Positions 34,608 to 41,776 are shown, counted from the stretch's first letter. The stretch: DNA of 41,815 bases from Collinsella sp. (GCA_018382125.1 JAGZQO010000018.1:1-41815), one strand, 5' to 3'. A program made the numbers and translations. Notes: generated from the letters alone by a model not told the origin.

Positions 34608-34657
34608 AACAGGGGTCGACTCCAAGCCAGACTGGAGTCGACCCCTGTTTTCGTTTT
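34608..34657. terminator. Bidirectional terminator
   Basis: A perfect 17-bp stem, AACAGGGGTCGACTCCA (34608-34624) with TGGAGTCGACCCCTGTT (34633-34649), has an 8-base loop and is followed by TTCGTTTT. It separates the convergent carrier and TetR genes and can serve both. Confidence 0.88.
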
Positions 34658-34710
34658 AAAGGTTGCCCGCAGGCACCATGGGTGCCAACATGCGCTTCAG
34701 CTTGGCTGGT

Positions 34711-35289
34711 TTATTTGAACATAAGCTCGACTATTCCCGCCCAAACCGCTTTCTCATCAATATCCTCACCTTGAGCGACCGTATTGCTTGCTCCCTCCAG
34801 AACGGTATAAAGAATTTGTACGTAGAGCATTACGTCGGCGCTATCGGAAAACGCGCCAATCTCTACACCATGAAGAAGGATGTCTTTAAGCGCATCCATG
34901 GTTCGTTTGGTCGCCGTCGCTTGACGTTCCTGAACTGCAGGAATTCGATTTGCTTGAACGCTAACCTCGGCCAGCACGCGCCGGCGCTTTTCATCGCTTC
35001 GATAGCCACCTATAACTGAATTGCCGAGCTCGATAAGCGCGGCCTTGAACCCGTCCCTATCGACTATTAGCGAGTAGTCGCGCTGATAGTCAATGGTCGG
35101 AAACATGCTGTCCAAGAGCGTAGTGAAAATCTCCTCTTTTGAGGGAAAGTAGTAGTACACCGACGGCTTGGATATACCGACAAAGTCGCAAATCTTTCCG
35201 ATAGACGCTTTGTCATAACCGACTTCTGCCACAAGATCGTACATTGCGTCCAATATTTTTTTTCTTGTGCTCACGCTGCATTTCTCCAT
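34711..35289 (-). CDS. TetR family repressor of the deiminase cluster
   Basis: The protein has 192 residues. The N-terminal helix-turn-helix is KKILDAMYDLVAEVGYDKAS, IGKICDFVGISKPSVYYYF, followed by PSKEEIFTTLLD; the ligand-binding helical domain makes up the rest. The start is uncertain: ATG 35289 lacks a good ribosome site, and a GTG six codons in has GGAG nine bases upstream. The gene is divergent from the deiminase gene, with palindromes in the shared 224-base gap, and a similar operator precedes the first carrier. It therefore probably senses the substrate or an intermediate of the pathway. Confidence 0.93.
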   Translation of the reverse strand: MEKCSVSTRKKILDAMYDLVAEVGYDKASIGKICDFVGISKPSVYYYFPSKEEIFTTLLDSMFPTIDYQRDYSLIVDRDGFKAALIELGNSVIGGYRSDEKRRRVLAEVSVQANRIPAVQERQATATKRTMDALKDILLHGVEIGAFSDSADVMLYVQILYTVLEGASNTVAQGEDIDEKAVWAGIVELMFK

Positions 35290-35365
35290 TGCAAATCACT
35301 TCCGCACTACCAACATTATTAAGGATGGCAACGGAACATCAATTCGTGTCCAAACATGACCACTA

Positions 35366-35435
35366 TATACGGCGAACGGTATGTATCAGTAGGCGAGCGG
35401 CAATTATTCAAAATTATCTACCGAACGGTAGGTAT
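35366..35435. promoter_or_regulatory. Two TetR-type operators in divergent promoter
   Basis: Site B has perfect arms CTACCG-AA-CGGTAG (35418-35431) inside ATCTACCGAACGGTAGGTAT, with -10-like TATAGT at 35433-35438. Site A (35366-35385) shares CGAACGGTA-GTAT. Together with the site at 33241-33258 they define a common regulator. The leader from 35440 to 35513 has no other signal I can support. Confidence 0.7.
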
Positions 35436-35513
35436 AGTAGTACTATAGCAGGTGAAACCCCGCTATTGTCGCGGCCGGACAGCATCGCGGGAAACCCGAC
35501 GGAAGGACCAACC

Positions 35514-36752
35514 ATGTACGAGAACTATCGTATGCCGGGCGAGTTCGAGAAGCGCTCCAACGTCTATGTGACATGGCTTCCCGATTACATCCGTGCAGAG
35601 GGCTACGATAACCGCCAGCCCTGCGTTGACGTGATCAAGGCTCTGCTCGAGTATGGCGACGTTACGGTCAACCTCAATTGCGGCACCCCCGGCTCCTATG
35701 AGGAGGCTTGCTCGCGCCTGAAGGAGGAGGGGGTTGATCTCGATCGCATCGAGATCACGCAGTTCGAAGACTCCAACTTCTATGTCCGCGACAACGGTCC
35801 CAGCATCATGGTCGACGACAAGGGCCATTCTTATATGGTCAACCCCGCTTGGACCTATTACGGCGTGTGGGACAAGAACTCCCCGGAGTGCCAGTCCGCA
35901 CGTAAGGCAGCCGTTCACATGGCGGTTGCGCTCGGTTGCTTCGATATCGTCAATTCCGAAATGGTTTCGGAGGGCGGCGACCGCGAGTTTGACGGTCACG
36001 GCACTCTGATCGCCATCGAGGACACGGAATGCCGCAAGCGTAATCCCGAGTTCACGAAAGAGGAAATAGAGGCCGAGTATAAGCGCATCTACAACCTCAA
36101 CAAGGTTATCTGGCTTCCGCAGCCTATGCTCGAGGACGACGACTATCGACTGGGCATCCTCGACGAGAAGGAAGACGGAACTCCCGTCTTTGGCATGAGC
36201 TTTGCAGCTCACATTGATGAGATGTGTCGCTTTATCACTCCGAACAAGATTCTTCTTGCCGAGGTGTCCGATGAAGAGGCAGCCTCGAGCAAGGCTGGAG
36301 CAGAGTCTCGTCGCCGCATTGAGGCAGCCTACGAGATCCTGAGCAACGAAACGGACTGGGAGGGCAAGCCCTTCGAGATCGTTCGTATGCCCACCGCCGA
36401 GCCTATTGAAGTCGTTATCGCCCCTGGCGATGAAGATTACGAGCTCTATAAGGGCTTCATCGATGAAATGGGCGGCAAGTTTATGGATGGCACCCCCTGG
36501 CCCGAGGGCCCCGTCCACTTCTACGCCGCAGCGAGCTACTGCAACTTCCTGATTTGCAACGGCGTCGTCCTTGGCCAGCGTTATTACCACGAGGGCATGA
36601 GCGAGGTCGTGAAAGAGAAGGATGAGCAGGCCAAGGCAGTTCTTGAGAGCTGCTTCCCCGATCGCAAGGTCATCATGATTGATTCCCTCGCGCTTAACCT
36701 GTCCGGCGGCGGCGTGCACTGCTGGACTAAGGACGTGGCGGCCAGTCGTTAG
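35514..36752 (+). CDS. Agmatine deiminase family guanidine hydrolase
   Basis: The protein has 412 residues from ATG 35514, with GGAAGG seven bases upstream. It belongs to the PAD_porph/agmatine deiminase fold. Conserved catalytic elements are YVRDNGPSIMV (D93), SEGGDREFDGHGTLI (E153), AAHIDEMCRF (H223, D225) and the nucleophile C403 in SGGGVHCWTKD. All residues expected for guanidine hydrolysis by a thiouronium intermediate are present. It is about 40 residues longer than typical agmatine deiminases, with an acidic insertion near 205-220 and an altered segment after N110 where agmatine enzymes have a WGG motif. The substrate is thus open; the product would be an N-carbamoyl compound for the next enzyme. 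Confidence 0.88.
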   Translation: MYENYRMPGEFEKRSNVYVTWLPDYIRAEGYDNRQPCVDVIKALLEYGDVTVNLNCGTPGSYEEACSRLKEEGVDLDRIEITQFEDSNFYVRDNGPSIMVDDKGHSYMVNPAWTYYGVWDKNSPECQSARKAAVHMAVALGCFDIVNSEMVSEGGDREFDGHGTLIAIEDTECRKRNPEFTKEEIEAEYKRIYNLNKVIWLPQPMLEDDDYRLGILDEKEDGTPVFGMSFAAHIDEMCRFITPNKILLAEVSDEEAASSKAGAESRRRIEAAYEILSNETDWEGKPFEIVRMPTAEPIEVVIAPGDEDYELYKGFIDEMGGKFMDGTPWPEGPVHFYAAASYCNFLICNGVVLGQRYYHEGMSEVVKEKDEQAKAVLESCFPDRKVIMIDSLALNLSGGGVHCWTKDVAASR

Positions 36753-36800
36753 TGAGCCTTAGAGCCTGCGCTCTTTGGCTTAGGCGCCACATGTACCGCT

Positions 36801-36830
36801 CCCCGAGGGATATCCGTGTTTTCCTCGGGG
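36801..36830 (+). other. Intercistronic hairpin
   Basis: CCCCGAGG (36801-36808) pairs with CCTCGGGG (36823-36830) between the deiminase and carbamoyltransferase genes. No T-run follows, so it is likelier an RNA-stability or processing element than a full terminator. Confidence 0.5.
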
Positions 36831-36875
36831 ACACATTCAACAATAATTTTGATAATAATTCGAAAGGAAATAGGC

Positions 36876-37940
36876 ATGAACAACAGCCTCCGCGGTCGCG
36901 ACTACATCAACATCCATGATCTCTCCTCCGAGGATTTCCGCTATCTCATCGATCTTGCCTGGAACCTTAAGGCTCAGAAGAAGTCTGGTGTCGACCAGCG
37001 CTACTTCCCCGGCAAAAACGTCCTCGCCAACTTTGAGTGGGGCTCGACCCGTACTCGTTGCGCATTCGAGACCTCCTGCAACGATTTGGGCATGGGCTTC
37101 ACTTATCTGACCAACTCCCACATGGGTGACTGCGAGACCGTCAAGGACGCCATGCGCGTCTTTAACGGCATGTATGATCTCATCGTCTATCGCGCACAGA
37201 AGGACGAGCAGTTCCTCTATGACGTCGCCGACCTGGTTGACATCCCGGTCATCAATGCCCTTACTCTCGGCGATCACCCGACTCAGATGCTCGCTGACGC
37301 TCTTACGATGGAAGAGCAATGGGGCGGTTTGCGTACGAGCCGCGGCAAGAAGATGGCTTTCGTTGGCAACTGCGCCGGCGCCCCGGTGTGGTATGGCCGT
37401 CTGTGCGCTATGCTCGACATGGACTTCCTCGCCATCGGCCCCGACGACCTCCGTCATCAGATGTGCAAGGAAATGATCGAAGAGGTGGAGGCCTGCTACG
37501 CCAAGTACGCTCCCAATAGGACCTTTACCATCACCTCTGACCTCGATGCCCTGGATGGCGTTGACGTTATCGTTACCGAGGAGTGGCGCTACATCAACCC
37601 CGAGTGCGGCGAAGAGGTTCTGGATCCCGACGACTACAACTCCTGGCTGGGCGATGCCGAGTCTTTGTACCCCTATCGCGTCACCAGCGAGCTGTGCAAG
37701 CGCACCAACAATCCCGACATCTTCTGCATGCATGAGCTTCCCTCTGTCCATAACGCAGATCACCGTGTCGGCAAAATGCTCCTCGACCAGTGCAAGAACG
37801 ACCTCCATCGCGAAATCATCACCGAGGGCTTTGAGATTGCCGACGAGTGCTTTGAGGCCAACGCTTCGGTCATCTTCCGTGAGGCAGAGAACCGTCAGCA
37901 CACCATCAAGGCCGTTATGTGTGCCCTTCTGGGTCTCTAG
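36876..37940 (+). CDS. Ornithine carbamoyltransferase-like enzyme, altered substrate site
   Basis: The protein has 354 residues, with AAAGGAAA upstream of ATG. The carbamoyl-phosphate site is intact: WGSTRTRCAFE (57-61) and DHPTQMLAD (134-137). The end SVIFREAENRQHTIKAVM is typical of OTCases. The three places that bind ornithine differ: the NN motif after the GDxR strand is GNCAGAPVW (164-172), the D-xxx-SMG loop is EEWRYINPECGEE with an insertion, and HCLP is HELP (276-279, Cys to Glu). So carbamoyl transfer is expected, but to or from another amine. It follows the deiminase and precedes a carrier by 11 bases, fitting a deiminase-type catabolic route. No carbamate kinase is in the window. 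Confidence 0.9.
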   Translation: MNNSLRGRDYINIHDLSSEDFRYLIDLAWNLKAQKKSGVDQRYFPGKNVLANFEWGSTRTRCAFETSCNDLGMGFTYLTNSHMGDCETVKDAMRVFNGMYDLIVYRAQKDEQFLYDVADLVDIPVINALTLGDHPTQMLADALTMEEQWGGLRTSRGKKMAFVGNCAGAPVWYGRLCAMLDMDFLAIGPDDLRHQMCKEMIEEVEACYAKYAPNRTFTITSDLDALDGVDVIVTEEWRYINPECGEEVLDPDDYNSWLGDAESLYPYRVTSELCKRTNNPDIFCMHELPSVHNADHRVGKMLLDQCKNDLHREIITEGFEIADECFEANASVIFREAENRQHTIKAVMCALLGL

Positions 37941-37951
37941 GAGCTGTATCA

Positions 37952-39217
37952 ATGGAAAATGCAAAGTTAAAGAGCAGCAAGGTTTACGCATGGGTTCTCG
38001 TAATCGCGCTCGGCCTTATGTCTGCCGGCACGACCGGATCCTATAGCGTCATCGCGGGCTCCTTCGTCGCACCCGTGTGCGAGGAGTTCGGGTTTGACTA
38101 TTCCATCTTCTCGTATTACTTCACCGCAACGCTCATTGGTCTTGCGGCAGCTCTTCCGTTTGTCGGAAAACTCATTCCCAAGGTCGTTGGCAAGGTTTGG
38201 CTCCCCGTTGTCGAGCTTATTTTGCTTGCTGCCGGCGCAGGCATGGCCTTCTACACCGAAGTCTGGATGTTCATCGCCGCTGGCGCCCTGATTGGCGTTT
38301 GCTTCGCCTTCACCACCGGCGTCGCCATGTCCGACGTTATTGACCAGTGGTTCAAAAAATCTGGTGGCCTGGCAATCGGTCTCGCTTGGGCAGTGAACTC
38401 GATTTACATGCTCATCATGAGCCCCGTCATCACCTCTGTCATCGAGGCCGCTGGCTGGAGGACTGGCTATCTGGTGCTCGCTGGCGTCTCCGCCGTGCTC
38501 ATTCTCCCCGCTTCCGTCCTGATTATTCGCTATAAGCCTCAGGACAAGGGCATGCTGCCCTATGGCTACGTCGAGGGCGAGACGGTCACCGAGACCGAGG
38601 AGACGACCGAGGATAGCACGCGTGGCGTTAGCTATGCGCGCGCCATTAAGTCGCCTGCCTTCTTCTTCTGCATCGGCTTCCTCTGTCTCGTTCAGCTCAC
38701 TTGCTGCATGAACCAGCTCTTCCCGACGTATGCTTCCGAGGTTGGTTTTAGCCCCATGGTGGGCGGCTTCATGGTATCCGCTGCATCGCTCTTCGATCTG
38801 TTCCTCAATCCGATCGTCGGCACCACTTGCGATAGGTTCGGCAGCACGAAGGCCATTCTGGGCTGGCTCGCTGTCTCCATCCTCTCCTTTGTCATGCTCA
38901 TGATGAGCAGCGGCAACTCGACGCTCAGCATCCTCGCAGCAGGCGTGAACGACGTAATGTACGTCATCGCTGGCACTGCCCTGACCGTTTTGGTTATGGA
39001 TGTCTTTGGCTCCCGCGATTTCGGTCGCATCTTCGCGCTGATCTGCTCCGTGGGCTATATCGTCGGCGCCTTTGGCATGCCCGTTATGATGAAGGTCTAT
39101 GAGCTTGTCGGCTCCTTCCAGGGCGTCTTCATCTTCTGCATCGCATGCAACGTTATTATCGGCCTGTTCTTGCTGCTGGCAAAAAAGACTGGTAAGAACC
39201 TCTCCTGGGACGAATAG
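37952..39217 (+). CDS. MFS transporter, OFA-like, paralog 2
   Basis: The protein has 421 residues from ATG 37952, with AGGAG overlapping the end of the preceding gene and eight bases upstream. Twelve predicted helices and the central acidic loop (EGETVTETEETTEDS) parallel paralog 1. Identical stretches include VIALGLMSAGTTG, AGSFVAPVCE, AFYTEVWMF, DVIDQWF, LTCCMNQLFPTYASEVGF and FQGVFIFCIACN. It is the last gene of the deiminase operon and most likely imports the guanidino substrate or exchanges it for the amine product. The terminator at 39269 follows. Confidence 0.92.
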   Translation: MENAKLKSSKVYAWVLVIALGLMSAGTTGSYSVIAGSFVAPVCEEFGFDYSIFSYYFTATLIGLAAALPFVGKLIPKVVGKVWLPVVELILLAAGAGMAFYTEVWMFIAAGALIGVCFAFTTGVAMSDVIDQWFKKSGGLAIGLAWAVNSIYMLIMSPVITSVIEAAGWRTGYLVLAGVSAVLILPASVLIIRYKPQDKGMLPYGYVEGETVTETEETTEDSTRGVSYARAIKSPAFFFCIGFLCLVQLTCCMNQLFPTYASEVGFSPMVGGFMVSAASLFDLFLNPIVGTTCDRFGSTKAILGWLAVSILSFVMLMMSSGNSTLSILAAGVNDVMYVIAGTALTVLVMDVFGSRDFGRIFALICSVGYIVGAFGMPVMMKVYELVGSFQGVFIFCIACNVIIGLFLLLAKKTGKNLSWDE

Positions 39218-39268
39218 TTCGATTCGTCTTAGACATACGCTGTAGGGCTTAACCTGCAGCCGCTTTGG

Positions 39269-39297
39269 GGGCATCGACTAACATCGGTGCCCTTTTT
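39269..39297 (+). terminator. Terminator of the deiminase operon
   Basis: GGGCATCGA (39269-39277) pairs with TCGGTGCCC (39284-39292), with one G-U pair and loop CTAACA, followed by TTTTT. It is 52 bases after the carrier stop. Confidence 0.85.
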
Positions 39298-39302
39298 CAT
39301 CG

Positions 39303-39335
39303 AATGTGACAAAGGAGCAGCCACTTTGTCACATT
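39303..39335. repeat. Dispersed palindrome, copy 2
   Basis: AATGTGACAAAG and CTTTGTCACATT pair around GAGCAGCCA. The flanking TTGAG and AAATCG-GGTCTAATA are shared with copy 1 at 33115, so the homology runs beyond the stem. Confidence 0.7.
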
Positions 39336-39350
39336 GAGTGGCATGTAAAT

Positions 39351-39532
39351 CGAGGTCTAATACTTTTCCGAGAAGTGAACGGCCATACTTGGACCTCCGA
39401 AGCATCGACATTTTTAGACGTCAAACCCGCAGGATTTGGCTGGCAAAACCGCAGGAAATTGCATCTCGAAAGTGCCGATGCTTCGGGGCCCGTTTTCACT
39501 CGTTCACTACTCGGGAAAAGTATTAAACCTCG
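39351..39532. repeat. 182-bp large inverted repeat element
   Basis: The outer 32-base arms at 39351-39382 and 39501-39532 match as reverse complements with few mismatches (core TAATACTTTTCC against GGGAAAAGTATTA). A second perfect 11-base pair CCGAAGCATCG (39397-39407) and CGATGCTTCGG (39476-39486) lies inside. The RNA would fold into one long hairpin. Both strands have open frames of about 80 codons with similar peptides because of the symmetry; I do not regard them as genes. It looks like a MITE-like or regulatory RNA element. Confidence 0.75.
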
Positions 39533-39615
39533 TTGTATGGGGTGCGGCTGGAGGGTGGTCATCGTTCAGTAGCTACCTCTTCCTTGTGAATCGCCTGAAG
39601 CGCAAGGCATAATGC

Positions 39616-39647
39616 ATGTGACAAAGGGACGGCCCCTTTGTTGTGTT
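39616..39647. repeat. Dispersed palindrome, copy 3
   Basis: ATGTGACAAAGGG and CCCTTTGTTGTGTT pair imperfectly around ACGGC. It lies just upstream of the dihydrouridine synthase gene and closes the repeat cluster that starts at 39303. Confidence 0.6.
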
Positions 39648-39665
39648 GATATGAGAGAAGAGTAG

Positions 39666-40619
39666 ATGATCCTTTCGCTGGCCCCTATGGAGGGGATTAC
39701 CGGGCATGTGTTCCGTCGCGTGCATGCGGAGTGCTTCGGTGCGCTCGATTGCTATTACACGCCGTTTTTGCCGCCGCCGCGGGTGGGAAACCGCTTTGGC
39801 GGCAAGGCGTTTAAGGAGATCGATCCTGCCAATAACCAGGGGCTCAACGTGGTGCCTCAGCTGATGTCCAAGAACGCAGACGAGTTTGTGTGGGCGGCAC
39901 AGGTGCTCGCCGACATGGGCTACCGCGAGGTCAATCTCAACCTGGGTTGCCCTTCGGGAACGGTTGTCGCCAAGGGCAAGGGCTCGGGTTTCTTGCGCAA
40001 TCTCGACGAGCTCGAGGCGTTCTTAAGCGATGTGTGCGAGCGGTCGCCGTTGCCGGTGTCGGTAAAGACCAGGCTGGGGCTGGAGAATGACGACGAATAC
40101 GAGCGCGTGCTCGATCTGTATTGCCGCATGCCGTTGGCAGAGCTGATCGTGCATCCGCGCGTACAGAAGGACCGCTATACGGGCTTGCCGCGCAAAGAGT
40201 TTTATGGCGAGACGCTGGAGCGTGCGCCGTTCCCCGTGGCCTATAACGGTGACATTTTTGATCTTGAGGATATGGACGCGCTGGTGGAGGCCTATCCCGG
40301 CACGCGCCATGTGATGTTGGGGCGTGGCCTGCTCGCGAACCCCGCTCTGGCTCGCATGGTCAAGGACGGCCCTGCTGCAACGGCTGCTGAGCTGCAGCGC
40401 TTCCACGACACGCTGTTTGCGGCATATGCAGAAGAGATTGGCGGCAATGCGGTCTTCCGCATGAAGGAGTGGTGGTTCTACGCCAAGTGCGCTTTCGCTG
40501 ATCCCGCTACCGTCCACAAGATTGTACGCAAGACCAAAAAGGTCGACGAATACCGCGCTGCCGTCGAGCGCGTCTTTCGTGAACAGCCGCTTGCACCCAC
40601 AGCTCGCTTCCACGGCTAA
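39666..40619 (+). CDS. dus: tRNA-dihydrouridine synthase
   Basis: The protein has 317 residues. ATG 39666 has only a weak purine-rich site (GAGAGAAGAG). It is a TIM barrel flavoenzyme: SLAPMEGITGHVFRR binds FMN, VNLNLGCPSGTVVAKGKGSG holds the catalytic Cys95, SVKTRLGLEND and LIVHPRVQKDRYTG follow, and HVMLGRGLLANPAL is the phosphate-binding end. A helical C-terminal domain starts near 245 (ELQRFHDTLFAAYAEEIG). It reduces uridines in tRNA D-loops with NADPH. Length is normal for the family. The gene stands alone between repeat clusters. Confidence 0.95.
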   Translation: MILSLAPMEGITGHVFRRVHAECFGALDCYYTPFLPPPRVGNRFGGKAFKEIDPANNQGLNVVPQLMSKNADEFVWAAQVLADMGYREVNLNLGCPSGTVVAKGKGSGFLRNLDELEAFLSDVCERSPLPVSVKTRLGLENDDEYERVLDLYCRMPLAELIVHPRVQKDRYTGLPRKEFYGETLERAPFPVAYNGDIFDLEDMDALVEAYPGTRHVMLGRGLLANPALARMVKDGPAATAAELQRFHDTLFAAYAEEIGGNAVFRMKEWWFYAKCAFADPATVHKIVRKTKKVDEYRAAVERVFREQPLAPTARFHG

Positions 40620-40620
40620 C

Positions 40621-40676
40621 TAGTCATCGGGGGCGTTCTTTAACGACTGGTCATTTAAGGACGTCCCCAACGACTA
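40621..40676. repeat. 23-bp imperfect inverted repeat
   Basis: TAGTC-T-GGGG-CGT-CTT-AA arms at 40621-40643 and 40654-40676 match at 18 of 23 bases. It begins two bases after the dihydrouridine synthase stop and may be a repeat-type terminator of that transcript. Confidence 0.6.
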
Positions 40677-40684
40677 TGTAGCAA

Positions 40685-40749
40685 AAACATGTACACCAGC
40701 ATCCAAAGATGTCGAAAAATGTCGACTTTGGATGCTGGTGTACATGTTT
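40685..40749. terminator. Perfect 24-bp hairpin between convergent genes
   Basis: Arms 40685-40708 and 40726-40749 are exact reverse complements (ends AAACATGTACACC, inner CATCCAAAG) with a 17-base loop containing ATGTCGA twice. On the minus strand the stem ends ATGTTTTTGC, giving a short T-run, so it can terminate the ribbon-helix-helix transcript. On the plus strand no T-run follows. Confidence 0.65.
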
Positions 40750-40770
40750 GGGTCCGACGGGGGAGCGGGC

Positions 40771-41037
40771 CTAGGCAATCAGTGCATCAAGTGTAATGAG
40801 CTCTCTGAGCCGCTCCGTGCGTGTTTGCCCATGGCGTTTGGCTTTTTCGTCAAACGCCTCAAGAATCGATTCGCCCACACGTGCTGATATAACGACGCTC
40901 GGCTCATCGGAGATTGGTGGCCTTCCCAACTTGATGGTGTGACCTTTCGGCCACTCATCTTTTTCGTAGGCTTCCGCGGCTTTCTTCAACTCTCCGGGAG
41001 CAAACCCCATCATCTTTTCGAGCTGCTTAGCATCCAT
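40771..41037 (-). CDS. Ribbon-helix-helix protein, antitoxin-like
   Basis: The protein has 88 residues from ATG 41037, with AGGAGG four bases upstream; the longer in-frame extension runs through the promoter. The N-terminal half is a charged helix (KQLEKMMGFAPGELKKAAEA). Residues about 49-82 form the DNA-binding fold SVVISARVGESILEAFDEKA, KRHGQTRTERLRELI, as in CopG-type proteins and antitoxins. No toxin gene lies on either side, so it is a lone regulator or a solitary antitoxin. Palindromes directly upstream are its likely operators. Confidence 0.82.
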   Translation of the reverse strand: MDAKQLEKMMGFAPGELKKAAEAYEKDEWPKGHTIKLGRPPISDEPSVVISARVGESILEAFDEKAKRHGQTRTERLRELITLDALIA

Positions 41038-41052
41038 GGCGCCTCCTATCGA

Positions 41053-41112
41053 TCGACATAATGTCGAGCGCCGGTTCTCAGATTCTCTTTTTGTATACAA
41101 TTTTGTAGACAA
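41053..41112 (-). promoter_or_regulatory. Palindromic operator region of RHH gene
   Basis: Three symmetric sites are packed upstream of the gene: TCGACAT-A-ATGTCGA (41053-41067, perfect), TTGTATACAA (41091-41100, perfect) and TTGTAGACAA (41103-41112, near-perfect). Ribbon-helix-helix proteins bind such repeated short palindromes, so autoregulation is likely. Confidence 0.6.
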
Positions 41113-41440
41113 AAATACAAGCAGTTCATCGGGCTAATTAGCTTGTTTTGACCTGCCTGTTCGATAGGAAATGAGCATTGACGGCTTCGATACTCCTTTG
41201 CTTTTCAGCTTGGAATTTGGATGCTCATTGAACTTCCGGAGGGGAGCCCTTTATTAAGCTATTGAGATTCTGGGCAGGAGCTCTCACTGGTCTTCGGTAA
41301 TGGGGCCAGCTTAATTCGCGACACAGTGTGTCGCGAATGGGAGTAGTCGTTAGGTGTCCTTCAATGGCTACTCATATAAGAACGTTCAAGTGTCGGATTT
41401 TGTCATTTAGTGTCGCTCTCAGCGACTATTCTGGAGGGTC
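41113..41440. other. Gene-free stretch with hairpins
   Basis: No gene is recognisable. A perfect hairpin ATTCGCGACAC-AGT-GTGTCGCGAAT lies at 41314-41338. A 9-base pair AATGAGCAT (41171-41179) with ATGCTCATT (41221-41229) lies before it. The purpose is unclear. Confidence 0.5.
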
Positions 41441-41669
41441 GTGGTCAAAAAAGGGCAAATATGAGTACTGTTGCCATTATGGTTGCATTTATTTGCTATA
41501 AATTGTAGCTCCTGATGAGATTTGTTCCCATTAAGAGCTACTTTTATTGAACATATGAGGAGAAATAACGTCGTCTGCGGACGAGTGGAACGTTGAATAG
41601 TTCCTGAAGTGATCAAAATCGCTGCTACTAAACAGGTAGCAGTACTCATATTTGCCCTTTTTTGACCAC
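41441..41669. repeat. 229-bp element with 35-bp terminal inverted repeats
   Basis: Ends 41441-41475 and 41635-41669 are inverse copies with two mismatches (core GGTCAAAAAAGGGCAAATAT). The interior of about 160 bases is AT-rich with no gene. Short minus-strand frames occur but have no ribosome site. The layout fits a MITE or a mobile non-coding repeat; a target-site duplication is not obvious. Confidence 0.75.
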
Positions 41670-41740
41670 AGCCCTCTCGGAAACCTTTCCAGAGGCGTCA
41701 AACAGCCATAATCCAAAGGTAGCGCGCAGAGATGTGGTGT

Positions 41741-41776
41741 AAGAGGCGGGGCATGCCCCGCCTCTTCTCTTTTCTT
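41741..41776 (+). terminator. Strong palindromic terminator near window end
   Basis: AAGAGGCGGGGCA and TGCCCCGCCTCTT form a perfect 26-base palindrome (41741-41766) followed by CTCTTTTCTT. No gene for it is seen in 41670-41740, so the transcript it ends may be a small RNA. Confidence 0.65.

Noticed and set aside
35440..35513. Possible riboswitch in deiminase leader
   Set aside because: The leader is only about 70 bases, has small GC hairpins but no conserved aptamer I recognise; the TetR operators explain regulation better.
35463..36719. 418-codon minus-strand frame opposite the deiminase gene
   Set aside because: It is a shadow of the deiminase gene, whose catalytic motifs are all present on the plus strand. 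The same holds for the frames opposite 36876-37940 and 37952-39217.
39306..39572. Short frames on both strands of the large inverted repeat
   Set aside because: The two peptides resemble each other only because the DNA is palindromic; they are annotation artefacts of the repeat.
41441..41669. CRISPR-like repeat cluster near the window end
   Set aside because: The repeats are inverted, not regularly spaced direct repeats, and no cas genes are present.
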